A DNA stretch of 64,000 nucleotides from an uncultured Paraglaciecola sp. (GCF_937123705.1 NZ_CAKZKO010000037.1:184961-248960); one strand, 5' to 3'. Numbered from the stretch's first letter, positions 35,984 through 45,024 are shown. Notes: generated by a model from the letters alone, not told the origin. Numbers and translations: made by a program.

Positions 35984-37009
35984 ATGAGTACAATCAATAC
36001 TATCAGCGAATTTTTATTACAGGCTGGCACTGACTATCGCATTTTTGACATGGCTCGCGGCATTAGGCCAATTGAATCACAATTTTTTCTAGACATTGAA
36101 AGCGCCATTAAGCCAGCCCCCTACCCTAGGCAGCAACATGCTTGGTTTGGCATTTTATTTTTTAATAAACAACTGAGTCAAGAACACTATATTTGGTTTG
36201 TGAAATTACCATTGGATGAGCAAGGTTTAGTCATTGGTGCAGCCAGACAACAATTTTTACAGATAGTGATTGAAGCACTAGGCCAATCTTTAGAGAAAGA
36301 CAATAACCCAAACAATCAATTACCCGAGAATCCCTTCACTTTTGTGCCAAATCAACAACAATTAGCTGATTTTAATAGTATCGGTAGAGTTAAATTAGCT
36401 ATCCCCTTATCTGAGCACTTAGCGACTACGGTACAATACATAACTAAACCAGAGCAACATGATTGGCGCACTATACCTTTGCAAGGTATTGCTGACTTTA
36501 CCGCGTCACTAGATCAAAACAGGTTAAAACAACTTTTTTTGAAGCAATTTTCAACTTTGGCACCTGACATGCAATATGCATTGTGCACGTCGTTTGAGAA
36601 CCACCAAATAGATGAACAGGTCAGTCAGTTACTCATAGATTGGTATCAACAAGATCCACAAGATGAAAAAAGACTACACAGTGTGCTTAGGGGCTTAACT
36701 CAAAGCCAAATACAAGGGGCTGTCGAACACCTGGTTTCATCAGTACTTAATCACGCTCATGGCAACTCAAGTGCAACATTAATGCTTATTGCTGCAAGGC
36801 ATTGGCAACATTTACAACACCCCTCCATCCTATCACTTTATATGGAGTTACTAGCCAACAGTGACCATGATTTATTTAGCGGTTTATACCCCGATTTAGT
36901 ACAGATACCTGCATTAAGAGAAGATATGTTAAAGGTTTTACGTTGGCCTGAAAAAAGCCCAAAACTCACACAAGCGATAGGTCAATTATTCGGACAAAAT
37001 GCAAAATGA
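35984..37009 (+). CDS. DUF3549 family protein
   Basis: A 341-residue soluble protein beginning MSTINTISEFLLQAGTDYRIFDMARGIRPI, which I recognise as the start of the DUF3549 family found in Vibrionales and Alteromonadales. The C-terminal half is predicted helical repeat (leucine-rich, for example YQQDPQDEKRLHSVLRGLTQ). Function is unknown. Its stop overlaps the next gene (ATGA). Confidence 0.85.
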   Translation: MSTINTISEFLLQAGTDYRIFDMARGIRPIESQFFLDIESAIKPAPYPRQQHAWFGILFFNKQLSQEHYIWFVKLPLDEQGLVIGAARQQFLQIVIEALGQSLEKDNNPNNQLPENPFTFVPNQQQLADFNSIGRVKLAIPLSEHLATTVQYITKPEQHDWRTIPLQGIADFTASLDQNRLKQLFLKQFSTLAPDMQYALCTSFENHQIDEQVSQLLIDWYQQDPQDEKRLHSVLRGLTQSQIQGAVEHLVSSVLNHAHGNSSATLMLIAARHWQHLQHPSILSLYMELLANSDHDLFSGLYPDLVQIPALREDMLKVLRWPEKSPKLTQAIGQLFGQNAK

Positions 37010-37311
37010 ATATTTACGATTTGATACTACTGCTCAGTATATTTCTACTGGCAGCGATGTTTTGGCGGTTTCGAGCGATTTCTGAGTCGGTCAGAACTCA
37101 ACTAGATAGCTATTGTGAAAAACAACAGTTACAGTTTATTAGTGTGGCACGGGTGAAAACACGTATTGCCAGTTATCGAGGTAAACTTGACTTTCATAGT
37201 GACTTTGTTTTTGAGTTTTCTGGCAACGGAGAAGATAGTAGCCAGGGTCAAGTGAAGATGATTGGCCTAAAAGTTCACAGTATCGACACACCTGCGTATC
37301 GCGTTGAGTAA
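37006..37311 (+). CDS. DUF3301 family small membrane protein
   Basis: A 101-residue protein with one N-terminal membrane helix (YDLILLLSIFLLAAMFWRFRAI) and a short C-terminal domain (YCEKQQLQFISVARVKTRIASYRGKL). This matches the DUF3301 family, usually next to DUF3549. It overlaps the previous gene by 4 bp. Function unknown. Confidence 0.85.
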   Translation: MNIYDLILLLSIFLLAAMFWRFRAISESVRTQLDSYCEKQQLQFISVARVKTRIASYRGKLDFHSDFVFEFSGNGEDSSQGQVKMIGLKVHSIDTPAYRVE

Positions 37312-37346
37312 TACCAATTATGGTATAATGCCAACAAGCAAATATG

Positions 37347-37763
37347 AAAAAGGCGTGACTTGAAAATTTTCAAGCCACGCCCTTAAAGAATTTTGAGGGT
37401 CCCTCTCTGCTATCCGTTGCAACATGTATTCAGCAACATCCGTATTAGCCCTTTCCCTCTGTTCTCATTTATCCCGATGAGCCACTCATCCCATTTGTTC
37501 AAATGGGGCACCGTACCAGTGTGTTCCTAATCCTTGAGTTAACATCCTATTTAACCACTCTTCCTAAGTTCCTGTCCTTTTCTCGTATCCTATACGAGTC
37601 ACCGTCTCTGGTGTTCCTAATCCATTGGCTTTACCATCCATGTAAAGCACCCATCCTAGGTTCCAATCCATTTGCTGCAGCAGCCCTGTTGCATTAACTT
37701 CAATCCAGAAGCTGTCCAAGTTCATCCGTGAGGTCATCCTGACTCGTCGTGTTTCCTTGTGAC
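37347..37763 (-). ncRNA. csrB: CsrB-type small RNA (CsrA-sequestering)
   Basis: Read on the minus strand, this 417-nt stretch contains about 24 GGA triplets, many in short hairpin loops (for example AGGATGACCT, TCGTATAGGATACGA, CATTTGAACAAATGGGATGAG). It ends in a strong intrinsic terminator: GGGCGTGGCTTGAAAA paired with TTTTCAAGTCACGCC, then TTTTT. The predicted 5' end, GTCACAAGG, resembles E. coli CsrB GUCGACAGG; the -10 TTATAC lies at 37771-37766. Dense GGA motifs are the binding sites by which CsrB/RsmZ RNAs sequester the translational regulator CsrA. No convincing protein is encoded on either strand. The 5' end is an estimate. Confidence 0.87.
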
Positions 37764-37800
37764 GGGTATAAAGATAGGGGATCTAAAAAAGATTGCGAGC

Positions 37801-37848
37801 ATAAAAAATAGCAAAACACCCCATTATTTTTTAATAATAATGGGGTGT
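37801..37848 (-). terminator. Intrinsic terminator between the GNAT gene and csrB
   Basis: ACACCCCATTATT (37816-37828) pairs perfectly with AATAATGGGGTGT (37836-37848). On the minus strand the stem is followed by TTTTGCTATTTTTT, so it ends transcription coming from the acetyltransferase gene just before the csrB promoter. Confidence 0.8.
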
Positions 37849-37930
37849 AAATATTTATGTCTTATAAAACAGAGGGTTGAAATATCGAAGGGAAAAAAGC
37901 ACTGAAAATTGACGACTTCACTTACACCTT

Positions 37931-37948
37931 TGTACGAAATTTCTTACA
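37931..37948 (-). promoter_or_regulatory. GacA/UvrY/SirA-type binding box upstream of csrB
   Basis: On the minus strand TGTAAGAAATTTCGTACA matches the known 18-bp palindrome TGTAAG-N6-CTTACA at all fixed positions but one. It lies about 170 bp upstream of the estimated csrB start, the usual position of the activating site for BarA/UvrY-controlled Csr RNAs. The response regulator itself is not in this window. Confidence 0.72.
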
Positions 37949-37980
37949 CGGATATAGCGAAAAGATTACGTCTCAATTTA

Positions 37981-38622
37981 TCAGGTTTCACGAGGTCTAA
38001 ACATTAGATGTCCTTTAATGTTTCCAACCTCTAACTCTTCCACTAGGTTATAGCGCCCATCTTCAAAAAAAGACAAACATTTGGGTAAAGTGACATACAT
38101 GCCAACACCTTGACTAATAGGATCTTCGAGCATAATTCCCTCGATCGCACTCATCAAAACATGGCCTAAGCCGTGATGTTGCAAATCGGGGTGAACACCT
38201 ATTAACGATAGCATATGAAAATGCTCGGCAGGCACACGCTCACGAACAATGGTTTCTTTCTCAACCATTTGTTTAGTACCGAAATATCCCGCGGTAAGCA
38301 GCATTTTTAAGCGCCAATGCCAAAACCGACTCGGCCCTAATTCTGGGTCGGGGCTCATTAAACAAGCTACAGCAACCAATCGTTCATCATCGAACAAACC
38401 AATCATTGGTTGCCTAGCAGTCCAAAATGCATTGAGTTCTTCTCTAATTGCCGAGCGCAACCGAGATTCGTACCCCTCTTTATCGTATTGAAAAATATCA
38501 ACAAACAAAGGGTCATCATGATAAGCAAGGTACAAAATAGATGCAGCTATTTTAAGATCATCTGCAGCTAAATAAACCGCCTTTATATTATCTGTGTCTG
38601 CCATTTGTTGTTGCAATTGCAT
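37981..38622 (-). CDS. GNAT-family N-acetyltransferase
   Basis: About 213 residues from ATG 38622 (preceded by AGGA); GTG 38652 is also possible. The acetyl-CoA loop LSLIGVHPDLQHHGLGHVLMSAIEG is clear (V-x-P-x-x-Q-x-x-G-x-G). The late YNLVEELEVG fits motif B of the fold. The substrate cannot be told. It lies upstream of csrB on the same strand, separated by a terminator. Confidence 0.88.
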   Translation of the reverse strand: MQLQQQMADTDNIKAVYLAADDLKIAASILYLAYHDDPLFVDIFQYDKEGYESRLRSAIREELNAFWTARQPMIGLFDDERLVAVACLMSPDPELGPSRFWHWRLKMLLTAGYFGTKQMVEKETIVRERVPAEHFHMLSLIGVHPDLQHHGLGHVLMSAIEGIMLEDPISQGVGMYVTLPKCLSFFEDGRYNLVEELEVGNIKGHLMFRPRET

Positions 38623-38736
38623 TGTCCTAATCGTCTGGTATTTTTCAAACACTTTACCCTAAGGACGGCCCCTTGTTAACACTTTGTTGCAGCAAAGAAA
38701 GGATATTGTTAGAAAAACTGAAGCGTGATGCGCTCC

Positions 38737-39105
38737 TTATTGGCCGATAAGTTTATAGGCACTTTCCCCCCAACCTACTAGTAGACTATTTTTAAACACT
38801 AAGGGGGTGCATTCGTCTTTTGATGTCACACCATCTCCTTCAATACGTTGGGTTCGGTAATATAAAACCTGAAAGGTATCCTCTCCTTTTACATAAAGTT
38901 CATTAAAGTCAGCAACACCCATACGCCTTAATGTTTCATCATGGGTATTGTTTTGCTGTAACCGCGAAATATGTCTACGGTTTTTTTGTTCTCTGTCTTG
39001 CCAGTCAGACTGAGTACCATATTCATCAGAACCTCCAACAGAAACAACACAGCCACTTAACCCAAGTGATAACCCACAAACTGCCGCCACCATTACCTTT
39101 TTCAT
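38737..39105 (-). CDS. DUF3192 lipoprotein
   Basis: A 122-residue protein with a lipoprotein signal: MKKVMVAAVCGLSLGLSGC, the lipobox being LSGC. The DUF3192 pattern follows: FQVLYYRTQRIEGDGVTSKDECTPLVFKNSLLVGWGESAY. A paralogue without lipobox lies at 42639. Function unknown. Confidence 0.87.
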   Translation of the reverse strand: MKKVMVAAVCGLSLGLSGCVVSVGGSDEYGTQSDWQDREQKNRRHISRLQQNNTHDETLRRMGVADFNELYVKGEDTFQVLYYRTQRIEGDGVTSKDECTPLVFKNSLLVGWGESAYKLIGQ

Positions 39106-39321
39106 ATAACGCTCCTAAATTATTATAATTTTTGTTCATTTACAGATACTGATTGGCATTAGCTTTCAAAGACTAAAAACAATCAGTTTGGCACTCGACA
39201 TTCAATATTAAGGCCAAAACGCTAACCTTTTGTTTTATATAAATATATGGTGATTTCGAGCATTAGGAGATAAAATGAAGGTTGTGATTCAGATAACTAT
39301 TTAGGATTTTTGACCAAGCTA

Positions 39322-39618
39322 ATGAGTAATATCGACTACGTGATCAATTTATGCTTTGATATTTCAGAGCAAGGTAAAACCCCTACCGTTGCATTAATCA
39401 GAAATATCGCTCAACAACCCTTAACCATCCCTGATGTCATTAAAGGTTTGCAACATTGGAAGTCCAACCCCTCAAGCCGCCCAAAAATTCAAAATGAGCA
39501 ACAGAGGTTTGAGATAGAGTCAGACGTTTCCTTACAGCAACGGGTGGTTCAATTGGAGAACCAAGTCGCCACCATCATGCAACAGTTGGCACAGCGAACA
39601 GATAAAAAAAGCAGTTAA
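39322..39618 (+). CDS. Conserved-looking small protein, possible DNA-binding/coiled coil
   Basis: A 98-residue protein from ATG 39322. The first part (GKTPTVALIRNIAQQPLTIPDVIKGLQHWKSNP) has the look of a small helix-turn-helix domain such as that of KfrA-like proteins. The C-terminal part (LQQRVVQLENQVATIMQQLAQR) is a short coiled coil with a heptad pattern. It overlaps the convergent syd gene end by 4 bp. I cannot assign a function. Confidence 0.65.
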   Translation: MSNIDYVINLCFDISEQGKTPTVALIRNIAQQPLTIPDVIKGLQHWKSNPSSRPKIQNEQQRFEIESDVSLQQRVVQLENQVATIMQQLAQRTDKKSS

Positions 39619-40172
39619 AACTGTACTGTTGAAGGTTGTAATGACTGAATAAAAACAGCCAAATTCGGTGCCACTACTTCTTTGGGCACAAGGCCTACTT
39701 GCTCAAGCATCACTTCGCCACTGATATTATCTACCGTTAAAATAAAGTCATCTTCATCTGTTAATGCGAAAAATAGCGTGTCAGGTTGTTTTAACCTTCT
39801 TTTCATCAAGATGTGTCCAACCAAATTTTGTTGCAGTCGTTCAAAATCCTGTTGATTCCAAGGCTGCAACAATTGTAAATTACCATTACTTGTTTCAGCG
39901 TTTAAATTATCACTCCAATAGCTTGAAAAATAACTGACAACATCCTTATGAATAGTCATCTCAAGGGCATTTTCTAGATCATTGAAGTTAGCAGTCTGAT
40001 GACGCTTAACTGGCTGCCAGCTAACCTTATCTCCTAGTTTCCCTGTGCTTGTATAACAATCTGAGGGCCATTCGTCGTCATACTCAAGGGTTAACATCGC
40101 AGGATGCTGCTGTGCGGTAGTTACATACTTATGTACAAATTCTTTTAATGCCAAAGTTACTGCTTCACTCAT
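39615..40172 (-). CDS. syd: SecY-interacting protein Syd
   Basis: A 185-residue acidic cytoplasmic protein that binds SecY at the inner membrane. Typical stretches: LEYDDEWPSDCY, DVVSYFSSYWSDNL, LVGHILMKRRLKQPDTLFFALTDEDDFILTVDNISGEVMLEQVG. It is divergent from queF, an arrangement also seen in E. coli (syd-queF). Confidence 0.95.
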   Translation of the reverse strand: MSEAVTLALKEFVHKYVTTAQQHPAMLTLEYDDEWPSDCYTSTGKLGDKVSWQPVKRHQTANFNDLENALEMTIHKDVVSYFSSYWSDNLNAETSNGNLQLLQPWNQQDFERLQQNLVGHILMKRRLKQPDTLFFALTDEDDFILTVDNISGEVMLEQVGLVPKEVVAPNLAVFIQSLQPSTVQF

Positions 40173-40308
40173 TATAATATTCTTTTAACCAAGGGGTTTG
40201 CCGGCTAATCTAACATCATTGTGAAAAAATGATATCCCAAGGTTTTGACTAATGAAGTCATAGCGTAGAATACTTTGCATAAACACATCAATTCAATAAA
40301 GAGTCAGT

Positions 40309-41148
40309 GTGAACCAAAAAATTGATAAACAAGCAACCCTTGCCAAACTGAGTTTAGGCAAAACAACTCAGTACCTAGAAACATACTCGCCAAACTTGCT
40401 ACAAGCAGTGCCTAGAAGCATGAATAGAGTAGAACTGAATTTAACCACCGAGTTACCTTTTACAGGTATAGACCGATGGAATGGCTACGAGTTATCTTGG
40501 TTAACGCCTAAAGGTAAACCGCAAGTAGCCATGATGCGCTGTGAAGTGCCGGCATCTTCACCCAATCTAGTAGAATCAAAATCTTTTAAGTTGTATTTAA
40601 ACAGCTTTAACCAAAGTCATTTTGATTCTCAAGCCGCAATCTCTGACGCCTTAACCAAAGATTTATCTCGATGCGCGGGCGCACAAGTCGACGTTAGGCT
40701 ATTCAGTCCCAGCGAATTTTCTAGGATGCAGATATCTAGCTTAGAGGGCATGTCTATCGACGATTTAGATATTGAAGTGAGTAATTATCAATTAGATAGC
40801 AGCTACCTCACTACTAAGGGCAACCAAGTTACAGAAACCCTTAGCAGTAACTTACTAAAATCAAACTGCTTAATTACCAATCAACCCGACTGGGGCAGTG
40901 TGATTATTCGTTATCAAGGCCAACAGATAGACCACGAGGGCTTGCTACGTTATTTAGTCTCTTTTAGGCAACACAATGAGTTTCATGAACAATGTGTTGA
41001 ACGCATATTTTGTGACATCATGGCTAACTGCCATCCAAATAAGTTAAGTGTTTATGCTCGATACACTAGGCGCGGTGGCCTTGACATCAACCCTTTTAGA
41101 AGTAACTTTGAAAAAATATATCCAGAGAGTAGACTGGCTAGGCAATAA
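40309..41148 (+). CDS. queF: NADPH-dependent 7-cyano-7-deazaguanine reductase
   Basis: Reduces preQ0 to preQ1 in queuosine synthesis. At 279 residues it is the two-domain (type II) form. The substrate-binding motif is LVESKSFKLYLNSFNQ. The catalytic Cys and Asp lie in LLKSNCLITNQPDWGSVIIRY, and EFHEQCVERIFCDI follows. The start codon is GTG. It is divergent from syd. Confidence 0.97.
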   Translation: MNQKIDKQATLAKLSLGKTTQYLETYSPNLLQAVPRSMNRVELNLTTELPFTGIDRWNGYELSWLTPKGKPQVAMMRCEVPASSPNLVESKSFKLYLNSFNQSHFDSQAAISDALTKDLSRCAGAQVDVRLFSPSEFSRMQISSLEGMSIDDLDIEVSNYQLDSSYLTTKGNQVTETLSSNLLKSNCLITNQPDWGSVIIRYQGQQIDHEGLLRYLVSFRQHNEFHEQCVERIFCDIMANCHPNKLSVYARYTRRGGLDINPFRSNFEKIYPESRLARQ

Positions 41149-41172
41149 TTTAACCCCAATCAATAATTCCAG

Positions 41173-42540
41173 GTGAGTATGCACAAAATTCAACTTAATC
41201 CTGTTGGCGCCATGAGCCAGCTATCGCAACTAGAAGTTAATTTGCTAAGTGAGTCTACCGACAGTGATTTATATCAATTATTCAGAAACTGCTGTTTAGC
41301 CGTTTTATACAGTGGTGCTGAAATTGACGACAGTGAAAACATATTTGCCCCGCACCATGATTTTGCTATCAATTTGATAGGCCGAGAAAGAGGTGTAAAA
41401 GTTGAGTTGGTGAACCCTCCTGCACATGCTTTTGTTGACGGACAGCTTATAAAAGGTGTGCATGAACACATTTTTGCAGTACTTCGTGACTTATTGCATA
41501 TGGGCGCTAAGTATTCGGCTCAGTCACTGCGCGTTGCGCCCGATGCTGATTACATTACCCATAGCGTATTTGATATGTTGCGGCATGCCCAAACCTTCAA
41601 AAATACCGCTGAACTCAATATGGTGGTGTGTTGGGGTGGACATTCAATCGGGGAAATAGAATATCAATATACTAAAGAAGTGGGTTATCAGTTAGGCCTA
41701 CGAGAACTCAATATATGCACAGGATGTGGCCCTGGCGCGATGAAAGGCCCAATGAAGGGTGCCACTATTGGTCATGCCAAACAGCGATACAACAATGGTC
41801 GCTATTTAGGTTTAACCGAACCTGGGATCATTGCCGCCGAACCACCCAATGCCATAGTGAATGAATTGGTGATAATGCCCGACATTGAAAAACGCTTAGA
41901 AGCTTTCATTCGCTTGTCTCACGCTATAGTTATCTTCCCAGGTGGCGCAGGGACCGCAGAAGAACTGCTGTACTTAATTGGCATTATGTTAGATGAACAA
42001 AACAAAGAACAAGTATTGCCAATAGTGCTTACCGGACCTGAGCACAGTAAAGCTTATTTTGAGTCAATCGACCAATTTATTGGTGAAACCTTAGGCTCTG
42101 AAGCCCAGTCGTTATACGAAATAGTCGTAGGTGATGCGGCAAAAGTTGCAAAAATAATTAAGCAAAAGCAAAGCGTTGTAAGAGAGTATCGTAAACAAAC
42201 TGGCGATGCTTTTGACTTTAATTGGTCATTAAAAATTGCACCAGAATTTCAAAGAACCTTTATCCCAAACCACCAAAACATGGCAGCACTTAAACTGCAT
42301 CTTGAGCAACCCAAAACTGAACTTGCCGCTGCATTAAGACAAGCATTCTCGGGGATAGTAGCGGGAAATGTAAAGTCGGAGGGAGTTGCTTTAATTAAAG
42401 AGCAAGGACCTTTCCAATTGAAAGGAGAGCCCAAGTTAATGAAAATGATGGACGCGTTACTGGAGTCTTTTGTTGAACAACAAAGAATGAAACTACCCGG
42501 TAGCAGGTACGTTCCATGTTATCGGATAACTCAAGATTAA
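41173..42540 (+). CDS. ppnN: Pyrimidine/purine nucleotide 5'-monophosphate nucleosidase PpnN
   Basis: A 455-residue protein of the YgdH/LOG type. The catalytic/binding motif IVIFPGGAGTAEELLYL and CTGCGPGAMKGPMKGATIGHAKQRY are clear. In E. coli PpnN splits nucleoside monophosphates to base and ribose 5-phosphate and is controlled by (p)ppGpp. Length equals the E. coli enzyme. The gene follows queF by 24 bp. Confidence 0.95.
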   Translation: MSMHKIQLNPVGAMSQLSQLEVNLLSESTDSDLYQLFRNCCLAVLYSGAEIDDSENIFAPHHDFAINLIGRERGVKVELVNPPAHAFVDGQLIKGVHEHIFAVLRDLLHMGAKYSAQSLRVAPDADYITHSVFDMLRHAQTFKNTAELNMVVCWGGHSIGEIEYQYTKEVGYQLGLRELNICTGCGPGAMKGPMKGATIGHAKQRYNNGRYLGLTEPGIIAAEPPNAIVNELVIMPDIEKRLEAFIRLSHAIVIFPGGAGTAEELLYLIGIMLDEQNKEQVLPIVLTGPEHSKAYFESIDQFIGETLGSEAQSLYEIVVGDAAKVAKIIKQKQSVVREYRKQTGDAFDFNWSLKIAPEFQRTFIPNHQNMAALKLHLEQPKTELAAALRQAFSGIVAGNVKSEGVALIKEQGPFQLKGEPKLMKMMDALLESFVEQQRMKLPGSRYVPCYRITQD

Positions 42541-42638
42541 AGTGATAAGTTCGAACACCGAAAATTTGCGTTCAAAATGATGCCAATAGTTCATCATTTT
42601 TTATATGATTTAACTGGATAAACACTAGAAAGAGACAC

Positions 42639-43013
42639 ATGAATAAACAAGTAGTTAAAAGAATTGGAATAGGTGCAGCTTTATACGCTGTTTTTGTTGC
42701 TGCAGTTATTATGTTTTATCCAGACTCAGCTCAAGATATGGGCTGGGAAGACCGAGAAGCCTATAACAAAGTGAAAATATCTACGCTGGAGTTGGGTCTA
42801 CATAAAAAGCAAATTTTAGAATTATTGGGTAGCCCTGATATTTCTGAAGCTAAGCGCAACAATGATATTGAATTACAAGTGATGTTTTATCGCACCCAAC
42901 ACAAACAAGCCGATGGCATCACTACAGAAGATGAATGTACAGCGTTACTTTTTAAAAATAACGAGCTCATTGCTTGGGGGGATACAGCCTATCAATCATT
43001 TATTGATGGTTAA
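42639..43013 (+). CDS. DUF3192 family membrane-anchored protein
   Basis: A 124-residue protein with an N-terminal membrane helix (IGAALYAVFVAAVIMFYP) but no lipobox. The body matches DUF3192: WEDREAYNKVKISTLELGLHKKQILELLGSPD, then VMFYRTQHKQADGITTEDECTALLFKNNELIAWGDTAY. GAGA precedes ATG. It is the more complete version of the lipoprotein at 38737, which lacks part of the middle. Function unknown. Confidence 0.87.
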   Translation: MNKQVVKRIGIGAALYAVFVAAVIMFYPDSAQDMGWEDREAYNKVKISTLELGLHKKQILELLGSPDISEAKRNNDIELQVMFYRTQHKQADGITTEDECTALLFKNNELIAWGDTAYQSFIDG

Positions 43014-43051
43014 GTAACTAAGTCAAACCAACTTAAATAAACAAGGGCTTT

Positions 43052-44797
43052 ATGTCTGACGAAATAGTTAAGCAACACTATCTTGCTCTGGCAAAGTTAC
43101 TCAAAACTTATCGCATTAGGCCTATAGATAAAAGCCTATTAAGGCTCACCCATAACTTTTGCAAAAGCTTATACCAAGCAGCGAAAACCCACCCCGACTT
43201 AATTTTTGCTCAACCGCAGTTACACAAACCGCAGTTGTCTTGGGCTACTAACCTGGCATTCAATGCAACTGTGTTCACCTGTTCATTAGCAGTTAGAAAC
43301 AAGTTTGATCCCGCGGTAACCCTTCAATTAATGTGTGGCTCTTTAAGTATCTACGCATTAGAGCAAGAAACTCTAGAAAAGTACTATCAAACCACAGCCA
43401 AGGATGGTGAATTAACATCTGCGATGGTTGGGCAAAGCAATGCTAAATTCAAGCAATTACTAAGGTCCGCTCAACAAACCATTTGGCTAGCCAATTATCG
43501 ACTTTGCCCTCAGTTACATATAGCGCAATACGCACCATCTCGTTTAACGTCCCCAGTTACTGCATTGTCTTATGTGGCAAACAAATTAGCATTGTTAACC
43601 ATTACAAACAAACGTCAGCCAACGATGAGCTTTGCACAGGCGATAAAATATCTAAGCTTACAATGCAGTGCTAAGTGGTACTACTTACTTACCCCGCTGC
43701 TAAAATATCCAACTTTATCTCCCCCCGGAAGTTATATCCGATTACGCGATGACACTGTACATATGGTGCTATCAGTAAGCTCGACAGGACTAGTGTCTAC
43801 CCTATTACCAAACAAACAATCTGGTACGTCGATGGCGACGAGTATAAACATTCAATTTACCGCATTTGAGCAAGTAAAAAAGAGTTATCCAGGCCAGCCA
43901 TTACATAGCTTTTCTCGACTGAATCAATGGTGGGCCAATAATTTGGTAAATTGGTTCACTAACCATTCTGAACAGTTACAAATTAGTGCTTTTGAACCTA
44001 TCAAACCCATACAATCTGCTCCTGCATCATTATTGGTTATTCAAGACCAACTAAATCAACCTGCTGCCGAAGTTACTGTCATTGTTAAAGCCATAGAAAA
44101 AGAGCCTGCCTATGCTCAGCAATTACAAGTGTCAGCGACAATAATGAACAGAAAAAAGCAGCCCATACAAAGCATTCAGCATGGGTTAGCTATGCTTGGG
44201 TTTGAGCGAACCAATAGTCTTCTATTGCAATATTCGTTGTTGTCACAACTAAATCAAAGCTATTTTCCGCTGCAACATAAGCTCTTACAATTTAGTCAGT
44301 TTTTTACTTTGATAGTGAGTGAACTAGCCTCTAAAACCAAAGAGGTCAGCCCAGAATTAGCCAGCACAACCGCCTACTTTGTGGTATCAAGGCTTTTTAC
44401 TTTACCTAGCATACGCATGTTAAGTCATTGGGAAGCATCAACATTGCCAGCATTCCATGTCGCCGGTATTGTTAAAACACAACAAAACAAAAACCTCAAA
44501 AGCGACGCTGTATTGCTAGCCAAGGCTTGGCTCCAGAGTCCACTCGTAATTGAGGTATTGCAACAATACGATCAAATCGTTCCAAAACAACTTGAAAAAA
44601 AATCAACTCGCCAGTTTTGCAATCTGATAGGACTCAGTTTAATCCTTGCCCAAGAGTACTACTTTTCTGCCCCCCCATTTTGTAACACAACAACGGCTTA
44701 CTTTGACGCCGCACTCAAGGAATTAGATCTAAAGCAAGACGAGGTGAAAAGGATGATGATAAATATAGTCACAAGCAACAATCTGTTTTGCCTATAA
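43052..44797 (+). CDS. HDOD-like domain protein (degenerate), function unknown
   Basis: A 581-residue soluble protein. Residues about 335-430 resemble an HDOD domain: VIVKAIEKEPAYAQQLQVSATIMNRKKQPIQSIQHGLAMLGFERTNSLLLQYSL parallels the family's DP-x-L-x-x-K-L and S-I-x-x-A-I-x-x-LG elements. Metal-binding HD residues are not evident, as expected for HDOD. The N-terminal 300 residues are not recognised. HDOD proteins often act in signalling in Alteromonadales; the partner is unknown. Confidence 0.65.
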   Translation: MSDEIVKQHYLALAKLLKTYRIRPIDKSLLRLTHNFCKSLYQAAKTHPDLIFAQPQLHKPQLSWATNLAFNATVFTCSLAVRNKFDPAVTLQLMCGSLSIYALEQETLEKYYQTTAKDGELTSAMVGQSNAKFKQLLRSAQQTIWLANYRLCPQLHIAQYAPSRLTSPVTALSYVANKLALLTITNKRQPTMSFAQAIKYLSLQCSAKWYYLLTPLLKYPTLSPPGSYIRLRDDTVHMVLSVSSTGLVSTLLPNKQSGTSMATSINIQFTAFEQVKKSYPGQPLHSFSRLNQWWANNLVNWFTNHSEQLQISAFEPIKPIQSAPASLLVIQDQLNQPAAEVTVIVKAIEKEPAYAQQLQVSATIMNRKKQPIQSIQHGLAMLGFERTNSLLLQYSLLSQLNQSYFPLQHKLLQFSQFFTLIVSELASKTKEVSPELASTTAYFVVSRLFTLPSIRMLSHWEASTLPAFHVAGIVKTQQNKNLKSDAVLLAKAWLQSPLVIEVLQQYDQIVPKQLEKKSTRQFCNLIGLSLILAQEYYFSAPPFCNTTTAYFDAALKELDLKQDEVKRMMINIVTSNNLFCL

Positions 44798-44809
44798 CCC
44801 ACTAACGTC

Positions 44810-44915
44810 CGTTTCGAATACCACACCACATCGTTCCCGAATACCACACATCTTTGTTCCCGAGTGCTACACCCCTGTCGTTTCCGAATGCTACCCCCCT
44901 GTCGTTTCCGAATGC
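44810..44915. repeat. Imperfect 22-24-bp tandem repeat
   Basis: Five partial units start at about 44810, 44832, 44855, 44879 and 44903. The core is CGTTTCCGAATGCTAC with variants (GAATACCAC, GAGTGCTAC). The last unit runs into the larger REP-like unit at 44914. There are no unique spacers, so it is not a CRISPR array. A minus-strand reading frame across it is only a repeat translation. Confidence 0.8.
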
Positions 44916-45000
44916 TTTTATCAGAAACCCAGCGACTTTTATAAGTAAATACCCCCAGAAATCAAAAAAGTCGTTAGGTCCCCGCATGCGCGAGGACGAC
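44914..45000. repeat. REP-like unit, copy A
   Basis: About 85 bp nearly repeated at 45104-45187. It begins GCTTTTATCAGAAACCCAG and ends with GTCCCCGCATGCGCGAGGAC, itself a small dyad. Internal arms CCCAGCGACTTT and AAAGTCGTTAGG form an imperfect long hairpin. Confidence 0.85.
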
Positions 45001-45024
45001 CATGTAGGCCTCATTAGGCTTTTA

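Noticed and set aside
37503..37697. Small plus-strand reading frame
   Set aside because: It lies antisense within the CsrB-type RNA and has no ribosome site or protein-like composition.
44810..44915. CRISPR array
   Set aside because: Repeats are 22-24 bp, directly tandem and imperfect, with no spacers and no cas genes in the window.
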